Counted from the stretch's first letter, positions 37,213-47,711 are shown. The stretch is 64,000 bases of DNA from Changchengzhania lutea (GCF_006974145.1 NZ_CP039456.1:868001-932000), one strand, 5' to 3'. A program made the numbers and translations. The notes: generated by a model not told the origin, from the sequence alone.

Positions 37213-38031
37213 CTTCAATAATAACCAAAATATAGGGATCGCCTCAACCCATAAGGCACTATAATAATGTCCTTGATTCACTTTAGAAAACATTACAAAT
37301 AATCCTATTATTATGGAGACGGTAAGTGTTAGCAAAACATCCTGAGCGCTAAGGCTATCTTTTAGAAAAATTATTCCGAAGAACATCATAATCAAAATGA
37401 GTCCCATTAATTTAGTCCCCTTCACCCCTATTTCCTGAGGGATGGTTGACAGCTTTAAACTGTCAAATTTCAAATCTCTAATTTCAAATGGCAGCATTAA
37501 TATAATGACAAAAATATAGCGTTGAAAACAATCTATTATAATATCTGTGTTTAAATGATATCCGTTATTTATTAGAGGAAGCAATACCGTTACCAATGCC
37601 CAAACCAAAGCAATGAGATATACTTTTAAACCGCTTATACTCCTCAAGTTCTGTTTATCATCTAAAAAAATAGATTTAGGCAAAAAAGGTATGGCATACA
37701 AAAATGTGATTATAGCCAAACCAGCAACACAAATTAGAGTAATCATTTCTAATTTAAAGGCATAATAGCACATGGCTAAAAAACAGCCCAAAGAAAAAAT
37801 TTGGATACCTTTTAGGTATGGTGTCAGGCTTCGGTGATGAAACTTTGCCATCCCAAAGTACTTAACAAAATTATATCCTGTAATGGAGGCGAAAAAGATA
37901 AAATAAAGCACATGCTCATCGTAGTCAATATTATAATTAAGTAGCGTTAACCAACTTAATGCATAGACAGACAGAGCCACATGAATACTGCTATTGATAT
38001 AAAAATTTAGTAACTGCTTTACAAGTGGCAT
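37204..38031 (-). CDS. Polytopic membrane protein, UbiA prenyltransferase-like
   Basis: A 275-residue protein with eight or nine transmembrane helices. The segment SITGYNFVKYFG and the later LPFEIRDLKFDSLKLSTIPQ resemble the two Asp-rich regions and the loop sequence of UbiA-type prenyltransferases, but the first region lacks the full NDxxDxxxD motif. I therefore call it UbiA-like and do not assign a substrate. Such genes are common next to gcvP or sigma genes in Flavobacteriaceae. It is divergent from gcvP across 121 bp. Confidence 0.6.
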   Translation of the reverse strand: MPLVKQLLNFYINSSIHVALSVYALSWLTLLNYNIDYDEHVLYFIFFASITGYNFVKYFGMAKFHHRSLTPYLKGIQIFSLGCFLAMCYYAFKLEMITLICVAGLAIITFLYAIPFLPKSIFLDDKQNLRSISGLKVYLIALVWALVTVLLPLINNGYHLNTDIIIDCFQRYIFVIILMLPFEIRDLKFDSLKLSTIPQEIGVKGTKLMGLILIMMFFGIIFLKDSLSAQDVLLTLTVSIIIGLFVMFSKVNQGHYYSALWVEAIPIFWLLLKLI

Positions 38032-38117
38032 AATGCAAAAATAAACAAAGTGTTGATAACGTTTTATTATGGTTAAAAACTTTCCATATTAAGCATTTAT
38101 ACACATAATATATTGCG

Positions 38118-38125
38118 TATTTTTG
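38118..38125 (+). promoter_or_regulatory. Probable -7 box of gcvP promoter
   Basis: TATTTTTG matches TAnnTTTG exactly and is embedded in GTATTTTTGCG, the same 11-mer as in front of purK. It lies 27 bp before the gcvP start. A good -33 box is not evident. Confidence 0.5.
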
Positions 38126-38152
38126 CGAATTATATAAAATCTTGATTTTTTA

Positions 38153-41002
38153 ATGAATACAAACGCTTTTGCCTTGCGTCATATTGGTCCGAGAGAAGAC
38201 GACCAAAACCTCATGTTAAAAACTATCGGTGTTGACTCTTTAGATCAATTAATTTATGAAACTGTCCCTGATGATATTCGTCTCAAAAACGGTTTAAAAT
38301 TAGAGGGACCCTTGACAGAACACGAATATTTATTGCACATTCATGAGCTTTCAAAAAAAAATAAAGTCTTCAAAACATATATCGGACTCGGCTATCATCC
38401 TACTATTTTACCGGCCGTCATTCAAAGAAATATACTTGAAAACCCAGGATGGTACACTGCATACACACCCTATCAAGCTGAAATTGCGCAAGGGCGCTTA
38501 GAAGCGCTTCTTAATTTCCAAACGATGGTTATTGACTTAACAGGAATGGAAATTGCCAATGCCTCCTTGCTTGACGAAAGTACAGCCGCTGCAGAAGCCA
38601 TGAGCCTTTTATTTGCAGTTAGAGCGCGAGACCAAAAAAAAGCGAACATAAATAAATTCTTTGTTTCAGAAAACATACTGCCTCAAACCCTATCATTGCT
38701 ACAAACCAGAGCCAATCCAATTGGCATCGAATTGGTAGTTGGTTCTGAGGATAATTTTGATTTTTCTTCAGAATTTTTTGGAGCTATTTTACAGTACCCT
38801 GGAAAAGATGGTCAAATTTCAGATATTGAAACCTTCATTACAAAATCAAATGAGGCTCAAATTAAAGTCGCTGTAGCTGCAGATATATTAAGTTTAGTCA
38901 AATTGGAAGCACCAGGGAAATTCGGAGCAGATGTCGTCGTTGGCACGACACAACGTTTCGGAATCCCAATGGGTTACGGTGGTCCGCATGCGGCATTTTT
39001 TGCAACAAAAGAAGCCTATAAAAGAGATCTACCTGGACGCATAATTGGAGTTACGAAAGACATGGATGGGGAAAGAGCATTACGAATGGCGCTCCAAACC
39101 AGAGAACAACATATTAAACGCGATAAAGCCACATCTAATATCTGTACGGCCCAAGTGCTTTTAGCCGTTATGGCAGGCATGTATGCCGTGTATCATGGTC
39201 CACGAGGTTTAAAATTTATTGCCAACAAGGTGCACCATGCCGCTTCAACATTATCGAAAGCCTTAGAGGATTTAGGATATAAGCAAACCAATGATTCGTT
39301 TTTTGATACTTTAAAAATTGAAACAGATTCTAAAAAAATTAAATCTATAGCCAAAAAGAAAAAAGTTAATTTCTTTTATCCAGATTCAAACAAGGTTACA
39401 ATTTCATTAAATGAAACCACTAGCCTGCGAGATATCAATTATATTATTTCGGTATTTGCAGAAGCTGCTAGCAAAGAAAACTCACCAATATCTTCAATTT
39501 CAGAATCCAATCATATTGCTGAAAAGTCCCAAAGAACATCAGACTTTTTAACGCTCGATGTGTTTAACACCTATCATTCTGAAACAGAACTGATGCGCTA
39601 TATAAAGTCTTTGGAGCGTAAGGATTTATCATTAAACCATTCCATGATTTCTCTAGGGTCATGCACCATGAAACTGAATGCTGCAGCAGAAATGCTTCCA
39701 TTAAGCTGGTTTAAATGGGGAAATATTCACCCATTCGCACCTTTAAAACAGGCAAAAGGCTACTTAACGGTTTTAAAGGCACTAGAAGACCAACTCACCG
39801 AAATTACAGGATTTGCAGCGACATCATTGCAACCCAATTCTGGCGCCCAAGGGGAATTTGCCGGCCTCATGGTTATTAAAGCATACCACGAATCTCGTGG
39901 TGATCATCATAGAAATATTTGTATTATACCATCGTCTGCCCATGGTACCAATCCTGCTAGTGCGGTTATGGCAGGGATGAAAGTGATCGTTACAAAATCA
40001 ACTTCAGAAGGCAATATTGATGTGGACGATTTACGCGAAAAAGCTGAATTGCATAAAAATAATTTATCTGCATTAATGGTTACCTATCCGTCAACACATG
40101 GTGTTTACGAATCGGCCATTAAGGAAGTGACGCAAATCATCCATGACCATGGGGGACAAGTATATATGGATGGTGCCAACATGAACGCACAAGTAGGATT
40201 GACAAATCCAGGAAACATAGGTGCAGATGTGTGTCATTTAAATTTACACAAAACGTTCGCTATACCCCATGGTGGCGGTGGTCCAGGAGTAGGTCCCATT
40301 TGCGTAGCAAAACAACTCGTACCGTTTTTACCTGGAAATCCACTTATAAAAACTGGAGGAGATCAAGCCATTACAGCTATTTCAGCAGCACCATTTGGTT
40401 CTGCCTTAGCCTGCTTAATTTCCTATGGTTATATCAAAATGTTGGGTGCAGAAGGATTGACACAATCTACTAAAATCGCTATATTAAACGCGAATTATAT
40501 CAAGCAACGGCTACAAGGTAGTTTTGAAACCCTGTATTCAGGAGAGCGTGGTCGTGCGGCTCATGAAATGATTATTGACTGTCGTCCGTTTAAAACAAAT
40601 GGCATTGAGGTCACTGATATTGCTAAACGACTGATGGATTATGGTTTTCATGCCCCAACGGTATCTTTTCCAGTGGCAGGCACAATGATGATTGAACCAA
40701 CTGAAAGTGAAAGCAAAGCAGAAATTGACCGTTTTTGCGATGCCATGATTTCCATTAAAAAAGAAATTGATACTGTTTCTAAAGGTGATGAGCATAATAT
40801 TTTAAAGAATGCGCCACACACATTAGACATGATTACGGCGAATGATTGGCACTATTCATATGACAGGGAAACAGCAGCATTTCCTTTAGAATATGTGAGA
40901 GATAATAAATTTTGGCCAACGGTGAGACGTGTTGATGATGCTTATGGTGATCGAAATTTAATTTGCTCTTGTGCCCCTATAGAAGCTTATGCAGAAGTAT
41001 AA
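38153..41002 (+). CDS. gcvP: Glycine dehydrogenase (decarboxylating), P protein
   Basis: The P protein of the glycine cleavage system decarboxylates glycine with PLP and passes the aminomethyl group to the lipoyl H protein. The 949-residue single-chain form (fused P1+P2) is present: [17 protein letters not shown] at the start, [49 protein letters not shown] and the PLP lysine in [17 protein letters not shown] (Lys700). The C-terminus [22 protein letters not shown] is typical. The gcvT and gcvH genes are not in the window, so the system is scattered as is usual in Flavobacteriaceae. A single gene. Confidence 0.97.
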   Translation: MNTNAFALRHIGPREDDQNLMLKTIGVDSLDQLIYETVPDDIRLKNGLKLEGPLTEHEYLLHIHELSKKNKVFKTYIGLGYHPTILPAVIQRNILENPGWYTAYTPYQAEIAQGRLEALLNFQTMVIDLTGMEIANASLLDESTAAAEAMSLLFAVRARDQKKANINKFFVSENILPQTLSLLQTRANPIGIELVVGSEDNFDFSSEFFGAILQYPGKDGQISDIETFITKSNEAQIKVAVAADILSLVKLEAPGKFGADVVVGTTQRFGIPMGYGGPHAAFFATKEAYKRDLPGRIIGVTKDMDGERALRMALQTREQHIKRDKATSNICTAQVLLAVMAGMYAVYHGPRGLKFIANKVHHAASTLSKALEDLGYKQTNDSFFDTLKIETDSKKIKSIAKKKKVNFFYPDSNKVTISLNETTSLRDINYIISVFAEAASKENSPISSISESNHIAEKSQRTSDFLTLDVFNTYHSETELMRYIKSLERKDLSLNHSMISLGSCTMKLNAAAEMLPLSWFKWGNIHPFAPLKQAKGYLTVLKALEDQLTEITGFAATSLQPNSGAQGEFAGLMVIKAYHESRGDHHRNICIIPSSAHGTNPASAVMAGMKVIVTKSTSEGNIDVDDLREKAELHKNNLSALMVTYPSTHGVYESAIKEVTQIIHDHGGQVYMDGANMNAQVGLTNPGNIGADVCHLNLHKTFAIPHGGGGPGVGPICVAKQLVPFLPGNPLIKTGGDQAITAISAAPFGSALACLISYGYIKMLGAEGLTQSTKIAILNANYIKQRLQGSFETLYSGERGRAAHEMIIDCRPFKTNGIEVTDIAKRLMDYGFHAPTVSFPVAGTMMIEPTESESKAEIDRFCDAMISIKKEIDTVSKGDEHNILKNAPHTLDMITANDWHYSYDRETAAFPLEYVRDNKFWPTVRRVDDAYGDRNLICSCAPIEAYAEV

Positions 41003-41106
41003 AATAGCTGTTGAACATCGTAAATCGTCATGCAATGCTATTGGCTTTTGGTTAAAAGCTATTATATTAGTGATACTAAATAAACTAAATAAAGGTAAAG
41101 TCTTTT

Positions 41107-42165
41107 ATGAATATTAAGATTACTGGCTCTGGAAGTTATATCCCTGCCATTGTAGAAAAAAATGAAAACTTTCATGGGCATGAATTTTTAAATGCAGACG
41201 GCTCGGTCATTAATGCGCCAAACACCGTTATTGTTGAGAAATTTAAGGCTATAACGGGTATTGCAGAAAGACGTTATGCAAAAAAAGAATACAACACATC
41301 AAACTTGGCTGCCTTTGCCGCTAAAAAAGCGCTATTAGACGCAAAAATAGACAGGGAAACTTTGGATTATATCATCGTTGCCCATAACTACGGTGATGTC
41401 AATTATAATAGCGAACAAAGCGATACAGTGCCCAGTATAGCAACCCGGGTAAAACAGATCCTTGGAATTAAAAACCCTAAGTGTGTAGGTTACGATCTTA
41501 TGTTTGGTTGCCCAGGTTGGATAGAAGGTGTTATTCAAGCCAATGCGTTTATCAAATCAGGCATTGCCAATACATGCTTGGTTATTGGTGCCGAAACCTT
41601 GTCTAGAGTTATTGATAAGCATGATCGGGATTCTATGATTTATAGTGACGGTGCTGGCGCCGTTGTATTAGAGTCTACAAATAATGAAGGCGGTATAATT
41701 GCTCATGAGTCGGCTACTCATGCCTACGACGAAGCGCATTTTATTTATTTTGGTGAAACCAATAAGCATGAAGCAAATGATAAAAGACGTTATATTAAAA
41801 TGTATGGCCGAAAAATTTACGAGTTTGCCATTGTTAATGTTCCTCAAGCTATGAAATCTTGTTTAGATAAAAGTGGTGTGGATATAAAAGATGTCAAAAA
41901 AATTCTCATCCATCAGGCCAATGAAAAGATGGACGAGGCCATTGTTAAGCGCTTCTATAAGCTTTATGATATGGAAATGCCAGAAGGGGTTATGCCCATG
42001 ACCATTGGCAAACTGGGCAACTCCAGTGTTGCGACAGTTCCAACTTTATACGATATGATTTTAAAAGGCGATTTAGAAAATCAAGCCATTAACAATGGCG
42101 ATATTATTATTTTTGCAAGTGTAGGTGCTGGCATGAATATTAATGCCATTGTTTATCAATATTAA
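41107..42165 (+). CDS. KAS III-like 3-oxoacyl-ACP synthase
   Basis: A 352-residue thiolase-fold protein. The catalytic Cys135 lies in LMFGCPGWIEGV; the His and Asn of the triad can be placed in IHQANEKMDEAI and GNSSVATVPTLYDM. It starts MNIKITGSGSYIPA. It resembles the FabH superfamily but differs from the housekeeping FabH in the long insert NADGSVINAPNTVIVEKFKA. That fits the FabH-like group seen in Bacteroidota secondary lipid pathways. The methyltransferase gene begins 2 bp after its stop and the glycosyltransferase 2 bp after that, so the three are one operon. Confidence 0.85.
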   Translation: MNIKITGSGSYIPAIVEKNENFHGHEFLNADGSVINAPNTVIVEKFKAITGIAERRYAKKEYNTSNLAAFAAKKALLDAKIDRETLDYIIVAHNYGDVNYNSEQSDTVPSIATRVKQILGIKNPKCVGYDLMFGCPGWIEGVIQANAFIKSGIANTCLVIGAETLSRVIDKHDRDSMIYSDGAGAVVLESTNNEGGIIAHESATHAYDEAHFIYFGETNKHEANDKRRYIKMYGRKIYEFAIVNVPQAMKSCLDKSGVDIKDVKKILIHQANEKMDEAIVKRFYKLYDMEMPEGVMPMTIGKLGNSSVATVPTLYDMILKGDLENQAINNGDIIIFASVGAGMNINAIVYQY

Positions 42166-42167
42166 TA

Positions 42168-42689
42168 ATGTACGAGACAAATTATCCGAATAAACGTTTT
42201 AAACATACGATACAGTTTTTAGAGAAGCACATTTCCCATTCCGAAAAAATTCTCGATTTAGGCGTTGTAAATCCTTTTACTAAAATCATGCAAAAACATG
42301 GTTATGACGTTATCAATACCAAGGGAGAAGATTTGGATATCAACACCTCAACAATTGAAAATTCTAATGTTGATGTCACAACCGCATTCGAAATTTTCGA
42401 ACATTTATTATCCCCTTTTACAGTATTACAATCCATTAAAACATCGAAATTGGTAGCAAGCGTGCCTCTAAACTTATGGTTTTCCTCAGCTTATAGAAGT
42501 AAAACCGATATGTTGGACAGGCATTATCACGAGTTTGAAGATTGGCAATTTGACTGGCTCCTTGAAAAGGCCGGATGGAAAATATTAGACCGTGAAAAGT
42601 GGACGAACCCTACTAAAAAGATTGGGATTCGACCTATGCTTAGGTGGTTTACACCAAGGTATTATATTGTTTACGCAGAAAGGATTTAA
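42168..42689 (+). CDS. Class I SAM methyltransferase-like protein
   Basis: A 173-residue protein with a compact Rossmann methyltransferase pattern: motif I reduced to ILDLGVVNPFTKIM, the acidic residue in INTKGEDLDI and VTTAFEIFEHLLSPF as motif IV. The glycine-rich loop is degenerate (LGVVNP instead of GxGxG), so SAM binding is uncertain. Its ending WTNPTKKIGIRPMLRWFTPRYYIVYAER is unusual and basic. It lies 2 bp after the KAS III-like gene and 2 bp before the TTG start of the glycosyltransferase. Confidence 0.75.
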   Translation: MYETNYPNKRFKHTIQFLEKHISHSEKILDLGVVNPFTKIMQKHGYDVINTKGEDLDINTSTIENSNVDVTTAFEIFEHLLSPFTVLQSIKTSKLVASVPLNLWFSSAYRSKTDMLDRHYHEFEDWQFDWLLEKAGWKILDREKWTNPTKKIGIRPMLRWFTPRYYIVYAERI

Positions 42690-42691
42690 TT

Positions 42692-43540
42692 TTGAGGTTC
42701 TACATCATCATTCCCGCTCATAACGAAGAAAGTTCTATAGGACTTACCTTAGATGCTTTAGTAAATCAAACCGTGTTGCCAAAACAATTGGTTATTGTCA
42801 ATGATAATTCTACCGACAAAACCCAAGATATTGTTGAAGCCTATATAGAAAAATATGAATTTATAAAATTAGTAAATTCAAAATCTTCAAATCAACATCT
42901 ACCAGGCTCCAAGATTATTAATGCGTTTTACAAAGGCTATAACACCTTAGATGATGACTATGATGTAATTTGTAAGTTTGATGCGGATCTAATTTTTCCT
43001 AAAAACTACTTAGAAAAACTCGCTTTGTACTTTAATAGTAATAAACGACTCGGCATGGCGTCAGGCTTCTGCTATATTAAAAAAAACAATGACTGGCTGT
43101 TAGAAAATCTAACTCGAAAAGACCATATTCGTGGCGCTCTAAAAGCCTATAGAAAAGATTGTTTTTTAGAAATTGGACAGTTAAAACCCTCCATGGGCTG
43201 GGATACCGTAGATGAGTTGTTAGCCAAATTCTATGACTGGGAGATCCTTACAGACGAGACCCTACATGTAAAACACTTAAAACCAACTGGAATAAGCTAT
43301 AATAAAGCCTCAAAATATTTGCAAGGAGAAGCGATGTATAAAATGCGCTATGGATTTGTCATCACACTTATTTCTGCATTAAAATTGGCTTACAAAAAAG
43401 CAAGTTTTTCGCTTTTCAAAGATTATTTAGTGGGATACTTTAAAGCAAAAAAAAAAAATACAGTCTTCTTAGTATCTGAAGAAGAAGGTGACTTTATTAG
43501 AAATTTACGTTGGAAAGGGATGTTTGAGAAGTTAAAATAA
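42692..43540 (+). CDS. Family 2 glycosyltransferase, probable TTG start
   Basis: The protein is a GT2 enzyme with RFYIIIPAHNEESSIGLTLDAL at the N-terminus, IVNDNSTDKT, and the metal-binding DxD in CKFDADLIFP. A C-terminal basic region could contact the membrane. An ATG at 42644 exists but would overlap the methyltransferase gene by 46 bp and add 16 residues unlike GT2 starts. A TTG at 42692, two bases after the preceding stop, gives MRFYIIIPAHNEE, which fits the fold exactly, so I use it. Substrate is unknown; the order KAS III-like, methyltransferase, GT2 suggests decoration of a lipid. Confidence 0.8.
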   Translation: MRFYIIIPAHNEESSIGLTLDALVNQTVLPKQLVIVNDNSTDKTQDIVEAYIEKYEFIKLVNSKSSNQHLPGSKIINAFYKGYNTLDDDYDVICKFDADLIFPKNYLEKLALYFNSNKRLGMASGFCYIKKNNDWLLENLTRKDHIRGALKAYRKDCFLEIGQLKPSMGWDTVDELLAKFYDWEILTDETLHVKHLKPTGISYNKASKYLQGEAMYKMRYGFVITLISALKLAYKKASFSLFKDYLVGYFKAKKKNTVFLVSEEEGDFIRNLRWKGMFEKLK

Positions 43541-43543
43541 GAT

Positions 43544-43605
43544 GTCATTCAGAAATCTGAGAAGACGCTTTTAACGAGATGCTTCGACTTCTCTCAGCTT
43601 GACAC
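43544..43605. repeat. Dispersed intergenic repeat with weak hairpin
   Basis: Between two convergent genes there is an imperfect inverted repeat, with CTGAGAAG on one side and CTTCTCTCAG on the other, flanked by TGTCA and TGACA. This wording (GCTTCGACTTCTCTCAGCTTGACA) is of the same kind as the 23.8-kb repeat and is familiar from flavobacterial intergenic regions. It may act as a two-way terminator. Confidence 0.5.
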
Positions 43606-43623
43606 AACTAACAACTAACAAAG

Positions 43624-44433
43624 TTATTTGAAATTCCAATTTTTATAACTGCTTGAGGCTTCCAATTTGTTTTCTAAAGTATCCTCTAATTCTGGAAAGA
43701 AATCAATTCCTGTTAATTTCTCAATGTCATCCACTGAAACGACAAACTCATACAATGGCTTATTAGAATTTTTATGTGGCATTAAAAAAGCAATCATCTT
43801 CGTTTTGCCAGAATTATGATCCATTAAAATTTTATAGAATTGATTGGGCACAGAAACTTCTTCGTCGCCTATGGTTCTTAAATTATTTTTTAGAATGCCT
43901 CCTGTTACCACAAAGACACCATCATATTTAGAGGCCCAATAGCGCACTTTTTGCTCTAAACTATTCCAAATACCCGCATTGAATTGATGCTCTTGCGGAC
44001 TAATATTACTCGTTAAAAAGGTTTCGCCATGTGCTGCTTGATTATAACGCCTATCGCCTGCCGGACACAAGTGCCCCCGATCATAACCTGAATTTTTATA
44101 ATTTCTCCAATGGGCAGCACCCGTTTTTATGCTAGGGTCAATTTCGAAATAAGGACGCTTAAAATTGGAATTGGACAAATGTGCTTTTTTTAGTTCATAA
44201 GCCACCCATTCCGCTTGCTCGTGGGTTTCACTATACGACAACGAATAACCTTCATGATGAACAACTTGCCCCGTAGTACTTGTTGGCATAAAGTTCGTGT
44301 TGGTATTGGACTTTACGGTTTCCGCTTCTGAAATAACTGCCGCTTTTTCTTCTTCATTTAAAATGTACTCGAATCCGTAAACAGCCAATACTATTATAAT
44401 GGCAATGATAGAGAGGAAAGTGCGTTTATTCAT
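43624..44433 (-). CDS. DNA/RNA non-specific endonuclease (NUC1-like)
   Basis: A 269-residue beta-beta-alpha metal nuclease. The catalytic DRGH motif is intact (118-121, YDRGHLCPAGDR), and the metal-binding asparagine lies in FNAGIWNSLEQKVR (Asn157 region). An N-terminal transmembrane helix (LSIIAIIIVLAVYGFEYIL) anchors it so that the enzyme faces the periplasm. Its start overlaps the end of the PafA-type phosphatase gene by 8 bp. Together they could free phosphate and nucleosides from extracellular DNA, an inference from order. Confidence 0.92.
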   Translation of the reverse strand: MNKRTFLSIIAIIIVLAVYGFEYILNEEEKAAVISEAETVKSNTNTNFMPTSTTGQVVHHEGYSLSYSETHEQAEWVAYELKKAHLSNSNFKRPYFEIDPSIKTGAAHWRNYKNSGYDRGHLCPAGDRRYNQAAHGETFLTSNISPQEHQFNAGIWNSLEQKVRYWASKYDGVFVVTGGILKNNLRTIGDEEVSVPNQFYKILMDHNSGKTKMIAFLMPHKNSNKPLYEFVVSVDDIEKLTGIDFFPELEDTLENKLEASSSYKNWNFK

Positions 44434-46099
44434 TTTCTAAATCCAAAATAAACCCTAAAGGCTGCCCAATGGAAGCATTAGGAAAACTGATGCCTAACAG
44501 TGCCGACATTGTAGGTGCAATATCAGTAATTTCAGTTTTATGAAAGGTTTGACCATGCTTTATCCCTTTTCCAAAGAATAACAAGGGGACATGAGTATCA
44601 TAATTCATGGCGCTACCGTGTGTTGATCCAGTTGGCATATAAGAAATAAAACCTGGGTCGTTAACCAAAATAATATCTCCGGACCGCTTTTGGTTAAACC
44701 CCTTTAACAGTAATGCTTCAATCCCTGAACTGAAATTCACAGAACTCATAGTAGTTGCCGTATAGGCTTTAGATATATTTTTATAATTAATCTGTTCGTT
44801 CAAAATACGTTGTTGAACAGCTTCTAAGTCCAAACCTAATGCTGTGACCTTCTCCCTGTTTAAGAAGATTTGGTTATTACTTATATTCTCGACTATTTCA
44901 GTGGTGCCATAGGTTTTGTTAAGAAAAGCTTCAAAGGTTTCTTGTCGTTCTAAGGTATTTATATATCCCGAAGGAATCTTAACGCTTTGCAAATAGGCTG
45001 GCACATTTATGGCGCCATGATCGGCGGTTAGAAAAACGGTATAATTCCTTTTACCAACCTTAGTATCTAAATAATTAAACAATCTTTCTAAATCTTTATC
45101 GAGTCGTATATATGCATCTTCAATTTCTTTTGAATTCACACCAAAGTTATGTCCGATATAATCTGTTGCAGAGTAACTAAGGGTTAAAACATCCGTTATT
45201 TCATCCTGCCCCAATTGCTCACCATTAATAGCTGCTATAGCAAAATCTGTAGTTAAGCTGTTTCCATAAGGCGTCGCTTTCAAAATATCAAAACCCCAAT
45301 TGGTCTCTTTCAACATTCCTAAATCATATGGAAATGTTGCCGTTTCTTTTCCATTAAACCCTCCTTCAAATGTATTCAAATCACTTCCACTCTCTGTATA
45401 CGTTTCTATATTGTACAAGGTATTCCAGACTTTTAAATATGATTCTGCTTGGTCTGATATATTAAAATCCTGCACCCATTGCGGTAAATCTGTCATATAA
45501 AAAGTGCTTGAAATCCAATGTCCTTGGTCTTTGCCATGAAACCAATACGCTGCATTAGCTGTGTGACCAGCTGGTAAAATAGCACCTCTATCTTTTAATG
45601 ACACGCCTATGGTTTTACCTCGCATTTGCGTAAACAGTCGGTTTTCATCTGGAAAGGTGGTGGTAAGCATTCTATGTGGTGACATTTGCCCTACTACCGA
45701 TTCTGTACCCACCGCGGCCACTGAATCGTCCCCCGCACAATACACTTGTTTTTTCTCTTCTTTATCATACCAAAAGTTACTAATGACACCGTGGTCTTTA
45801 GGTGTAGTACCGGTATAAATGGATGCATGACCGGGTCCCGTATAAGTTGGCACATAATTATAATGGTTATTTTTGCAATTAAAGCCTTCGCTTACCATGC
45901 GTTTAAAGCCACCATCACCATACTTTTTGTAAAATCGAGTTAAATAATCGTAACGCATTTGGTCTACAACAATGCCTACTACTAATTTTGGGTTATCCGC
46001 GTAGGAATCAATAATAGTATCCGTAACTGCCACATCCTGAGATTTACAGGAGAGGGAAATGGTAAGAACACAAAGAGCTAAAGAAAGTTTTTTAAACAT
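44426..46099 (-). CDS. pafA: PafA-type alkaline phosphatase, lipoprotein
   Basis: A 557-residue member of the alkaline phosphatase superfamily with an SPII signal (ALCVLTISLSC|KS). The metal site Asp46 (VVDQMRYDYL), nucleophile Thr87 in YTGPGHASIYTG and the second metal ligands in LTADHGA are visible, as in the PafA phosphatases of Chryseobacterium. The phosphate-binding Asn/Arg/Lys arrangement of PafA is compatible with FNCKNNHYNY. PafA enzymes are phosphate-insensitive monoesterases of the periplasm. The gene overlaps the downstream nuclease by 8 bp and is divergent from an Mla-type transporter. Confidence 0.88.
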   Translation of the reverse strand: MFKKLSLALCVLTISLSCKSQDVAVTDTIIDSYADNPKLVVGIVVDQMRYDYLTRFYKKYGDGGFKRMVSEGFNCKNNHYNYVPTYTGPGHASIYTGTTPKDHGVISNFWYDKEEKKQVYCAGDDSVAAVGTESVVGQMSPHRMLTTTFPDENRLFTQMRGKTIGVSLKDRGAILPAGHTANAAYWFHGKDQGHWISSTFYMTDLPQWVQDFNISDQAESYLKVWNTLYNIETYTESGSDLNTFEGGFNGKETATFPYDLGMLKETNWGFDILKATPYGNSLTTDFAIAAINGEQLGQDEITDVLTLSYSATDYIGHNFGVNSKEIEDAYIRLDKDLERLFNYLDTKVGKRNYTVFLTADHGAINVPAYLQSVKIPSGYINTLERQETFEAFLNKTYGTTEIVENISNNQIFLNREKVTALGLDLEAVQQRILNEQINYKNISKAYTATTMSSVNFSSGIEALLLKGFNQKRSGDIILVNDPGFISYMPTGSTHGSAMNYDTHVPLLFFGKGIKHGQTFHKTEITDIAPTMSALLGISFPNASIGQPLGFILDLENE

Positions 46100-46206
46100 A
46101 GTTTCTGTTTTAATATTTCAAAAATACATATTTTAAAACGTCATAATTTAAAATTAAGGTTAAATACCTATAACTTTTTTTTACTTTAGCACTATTAAAT
46201 TTTTCT

Positions 46207-46944
46207 ATGACCTACCTTCATAATATTGGCACCTATTTTTTAATGATTGTTGAAATGTTTCGCAAGCCCACAAAGTGGAGCGTGATGCGAAAATTGATCT
46301 TAAAGGACATTGACGATTTAATTATTGGTTCTCTTGGTATCGTGGCGTTTATCGCATTTTTTGTTGGTGGCGTTGTCACCATTCAAACGGCATTAAACAT
46401 GACTAATCCTTTGATACCTAAATCCCTTGTTGGTTTTGCCACAAGACAATCCATAGTCCTTGAATTTGCCCCGACATTTATTTCGATTATTATGGCGGGA
46501 AAAGTAGGGTCCTTTATTACCTCAAGTATTGGTACTATGCGCGTTACGGAACAAATAGATGCCTTAGAGGTCATGGGTATAAACTCCCTAAATTATCTAG
46601 TATTTCCGAAATTTATTTCGATGATGTTATACCCGTTCGTCATATCTATCGCCATGTTCTTAGGGATTTTAGGCGGTATGGCTGCTTGTGTATTTGGAGG
46701 CTTTAGCTCCTTAGAAGATTATATTATAGGTGTGCAAACAGATTTTATTCCGTTTCACATCATCTATGCTTTTATAAAAACTTTTATTTTCGCCTTTTGT
46801 CTGGCTACCATTCCATCCTATCATGGGTACTATATGAAAGGTGGTGCCTTAGAAGTTGGACAAGCCAGTACAACATCCTTTGTTTGGACTAGTGTGGCCA
46901 TCATTCTTTTAAATTATATACTCACCCAAATGTTATTAAGCTAA
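46207..46944 (+). CDS. MlaE-type ABC transporter permease
   Basis: A 245-residue permease with five or six transmembrane helices. The family segments FVGGVVTIQTALNM, SIVLEFAPTFISIIMAGKVGSFI and GTMRVTEQIDALEVMGIN are the conserved MlaE core. MlaE-MlaF systems move phospholipids between inner and outer membrane and keep lipid asymmetry. Its stop overlaps the ATPase start by one base (TAATG). The MCE-domain substrate-binding protein MlaD, which usually follows, is not present here; it must be elsewhere. Confidence 0.92.
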   Translation: MTYLHNIGTYFLMIVEMFRKPTKWSVMRKLILKDIDDLIIGSLGIVAFIAFFVGGVVTIQTALNMTNPLIPKSLVGFATRQSIVLEFAPTFISIIMAGKVGSFITSSIGTMRVTEQIDALEVMGINSLNYLVFPKFISMMLYPFVISIAMFLGILGGMAACVFGGFSSLEDYIIGVQTDFIPFHIIYAFIKTFIFAFCLATIPSYHGYYMKGGALEVGQASTTSFVWTSVAIILLNYILTQMLLS

Positions 46945-47711
46945 TGATAGAAGTAAAAAATTTACATAAGTCGTTTGGAAAGATTGAGGTTTTAAAAGGG
47001 ATAAGCACAACTTTTGAAAAAGGAAAAACCAACCTCATCATTGGACAAAGTGGCTCTGGAAAAACTGTTTTTCTAAAGTGCTTATTAGGCTTGTTTAATT
47101 ATGAAAAAGGCTCCATTTCTTATGATGGAAAAATATTTTCAAAATTATCTGAAGATGAAAAACGAAATATTCGTGCAGAAATTGGCATGGTGTTTCAAGG
47201 TAGTGCCTTGTTTGACTCGATGACTATTGAGGAAAATGTTATGTTTCCATTGCGGATGTTTACCAAACAAAGCAAGAGTGAAATGAAAGATCGCGTTAAT
47301 TTTGTTTTAAAACGCGTCAATTTAGATGATGCTCATAAAAAAATGCCCAGTGAAGCTTCAGGCGGGATGCAGAAGCGTGTCGCGATTGCGCGCGCCATTG
47401 TTAATAAACCAAAGTATTTGTTTTGCGATGAACCTAATTCTGGTTTAGATCCTAAAACAGCTATCGTTATTGATAATCTGATAAAAGAGATTACTGAGGA
47501 ATATCAAATTACCACAGTAATCAATTCACATGACATGAATTCTGTTATGGAAATCGGTGAGAAGATTGTCTTTCTTAGAAATGGCTTAAAAGCATGGGAA
47601 GGCAGTAAGGACACTATTTTCAAAACAGACAATGAAGTAGTTACCGATTTTGTGTATTCTTCTAACTTATTTAAAAAAGTAAGACAAATGTATATTGAAG
47701 AGCGCCAATAG
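46944..47711 (+). CDS. MlaF-type ABC transporter ATP-binding protein
   Basis: A 255-residue ATPase with Walker A GQSGSGKT (34-41), the signature SGGMQKR in place of LSGGQ (typical of MlaF), Walker B YLFCDEPNSGLDP and the switch His in INSHDMNSVM. It pairs with the permease encoded immediately upstream. The MlaB STAS subunit and MlaD are absent from the neighbourhood; downstream lies a convergent DUF389 gene with no gap. Confidence 0.93.
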   Translation: MIEVKNLHKSFGKIEVLKGISTTFEKGKTNLIIGQSGSGKTVFLKCLLGLFNYEKGSISYDGKIFSKLSEDEKRNIRAEIGMVFQGSALFDSMTIEENVMFPLRMFTKQSKSEMKDRVNFVLKRVNLDDAHKKMPSEASGGMQKRVAIARAIVNKPKYLFCDEPNSGLDPKTAIVIDNLIKEITEEYQITTVINSHDMNSVMEIGEKIVFLRNGLKAWEGSKDTIFKTDNEVVTDFVYSSNLFKKVRQMYIEERQ

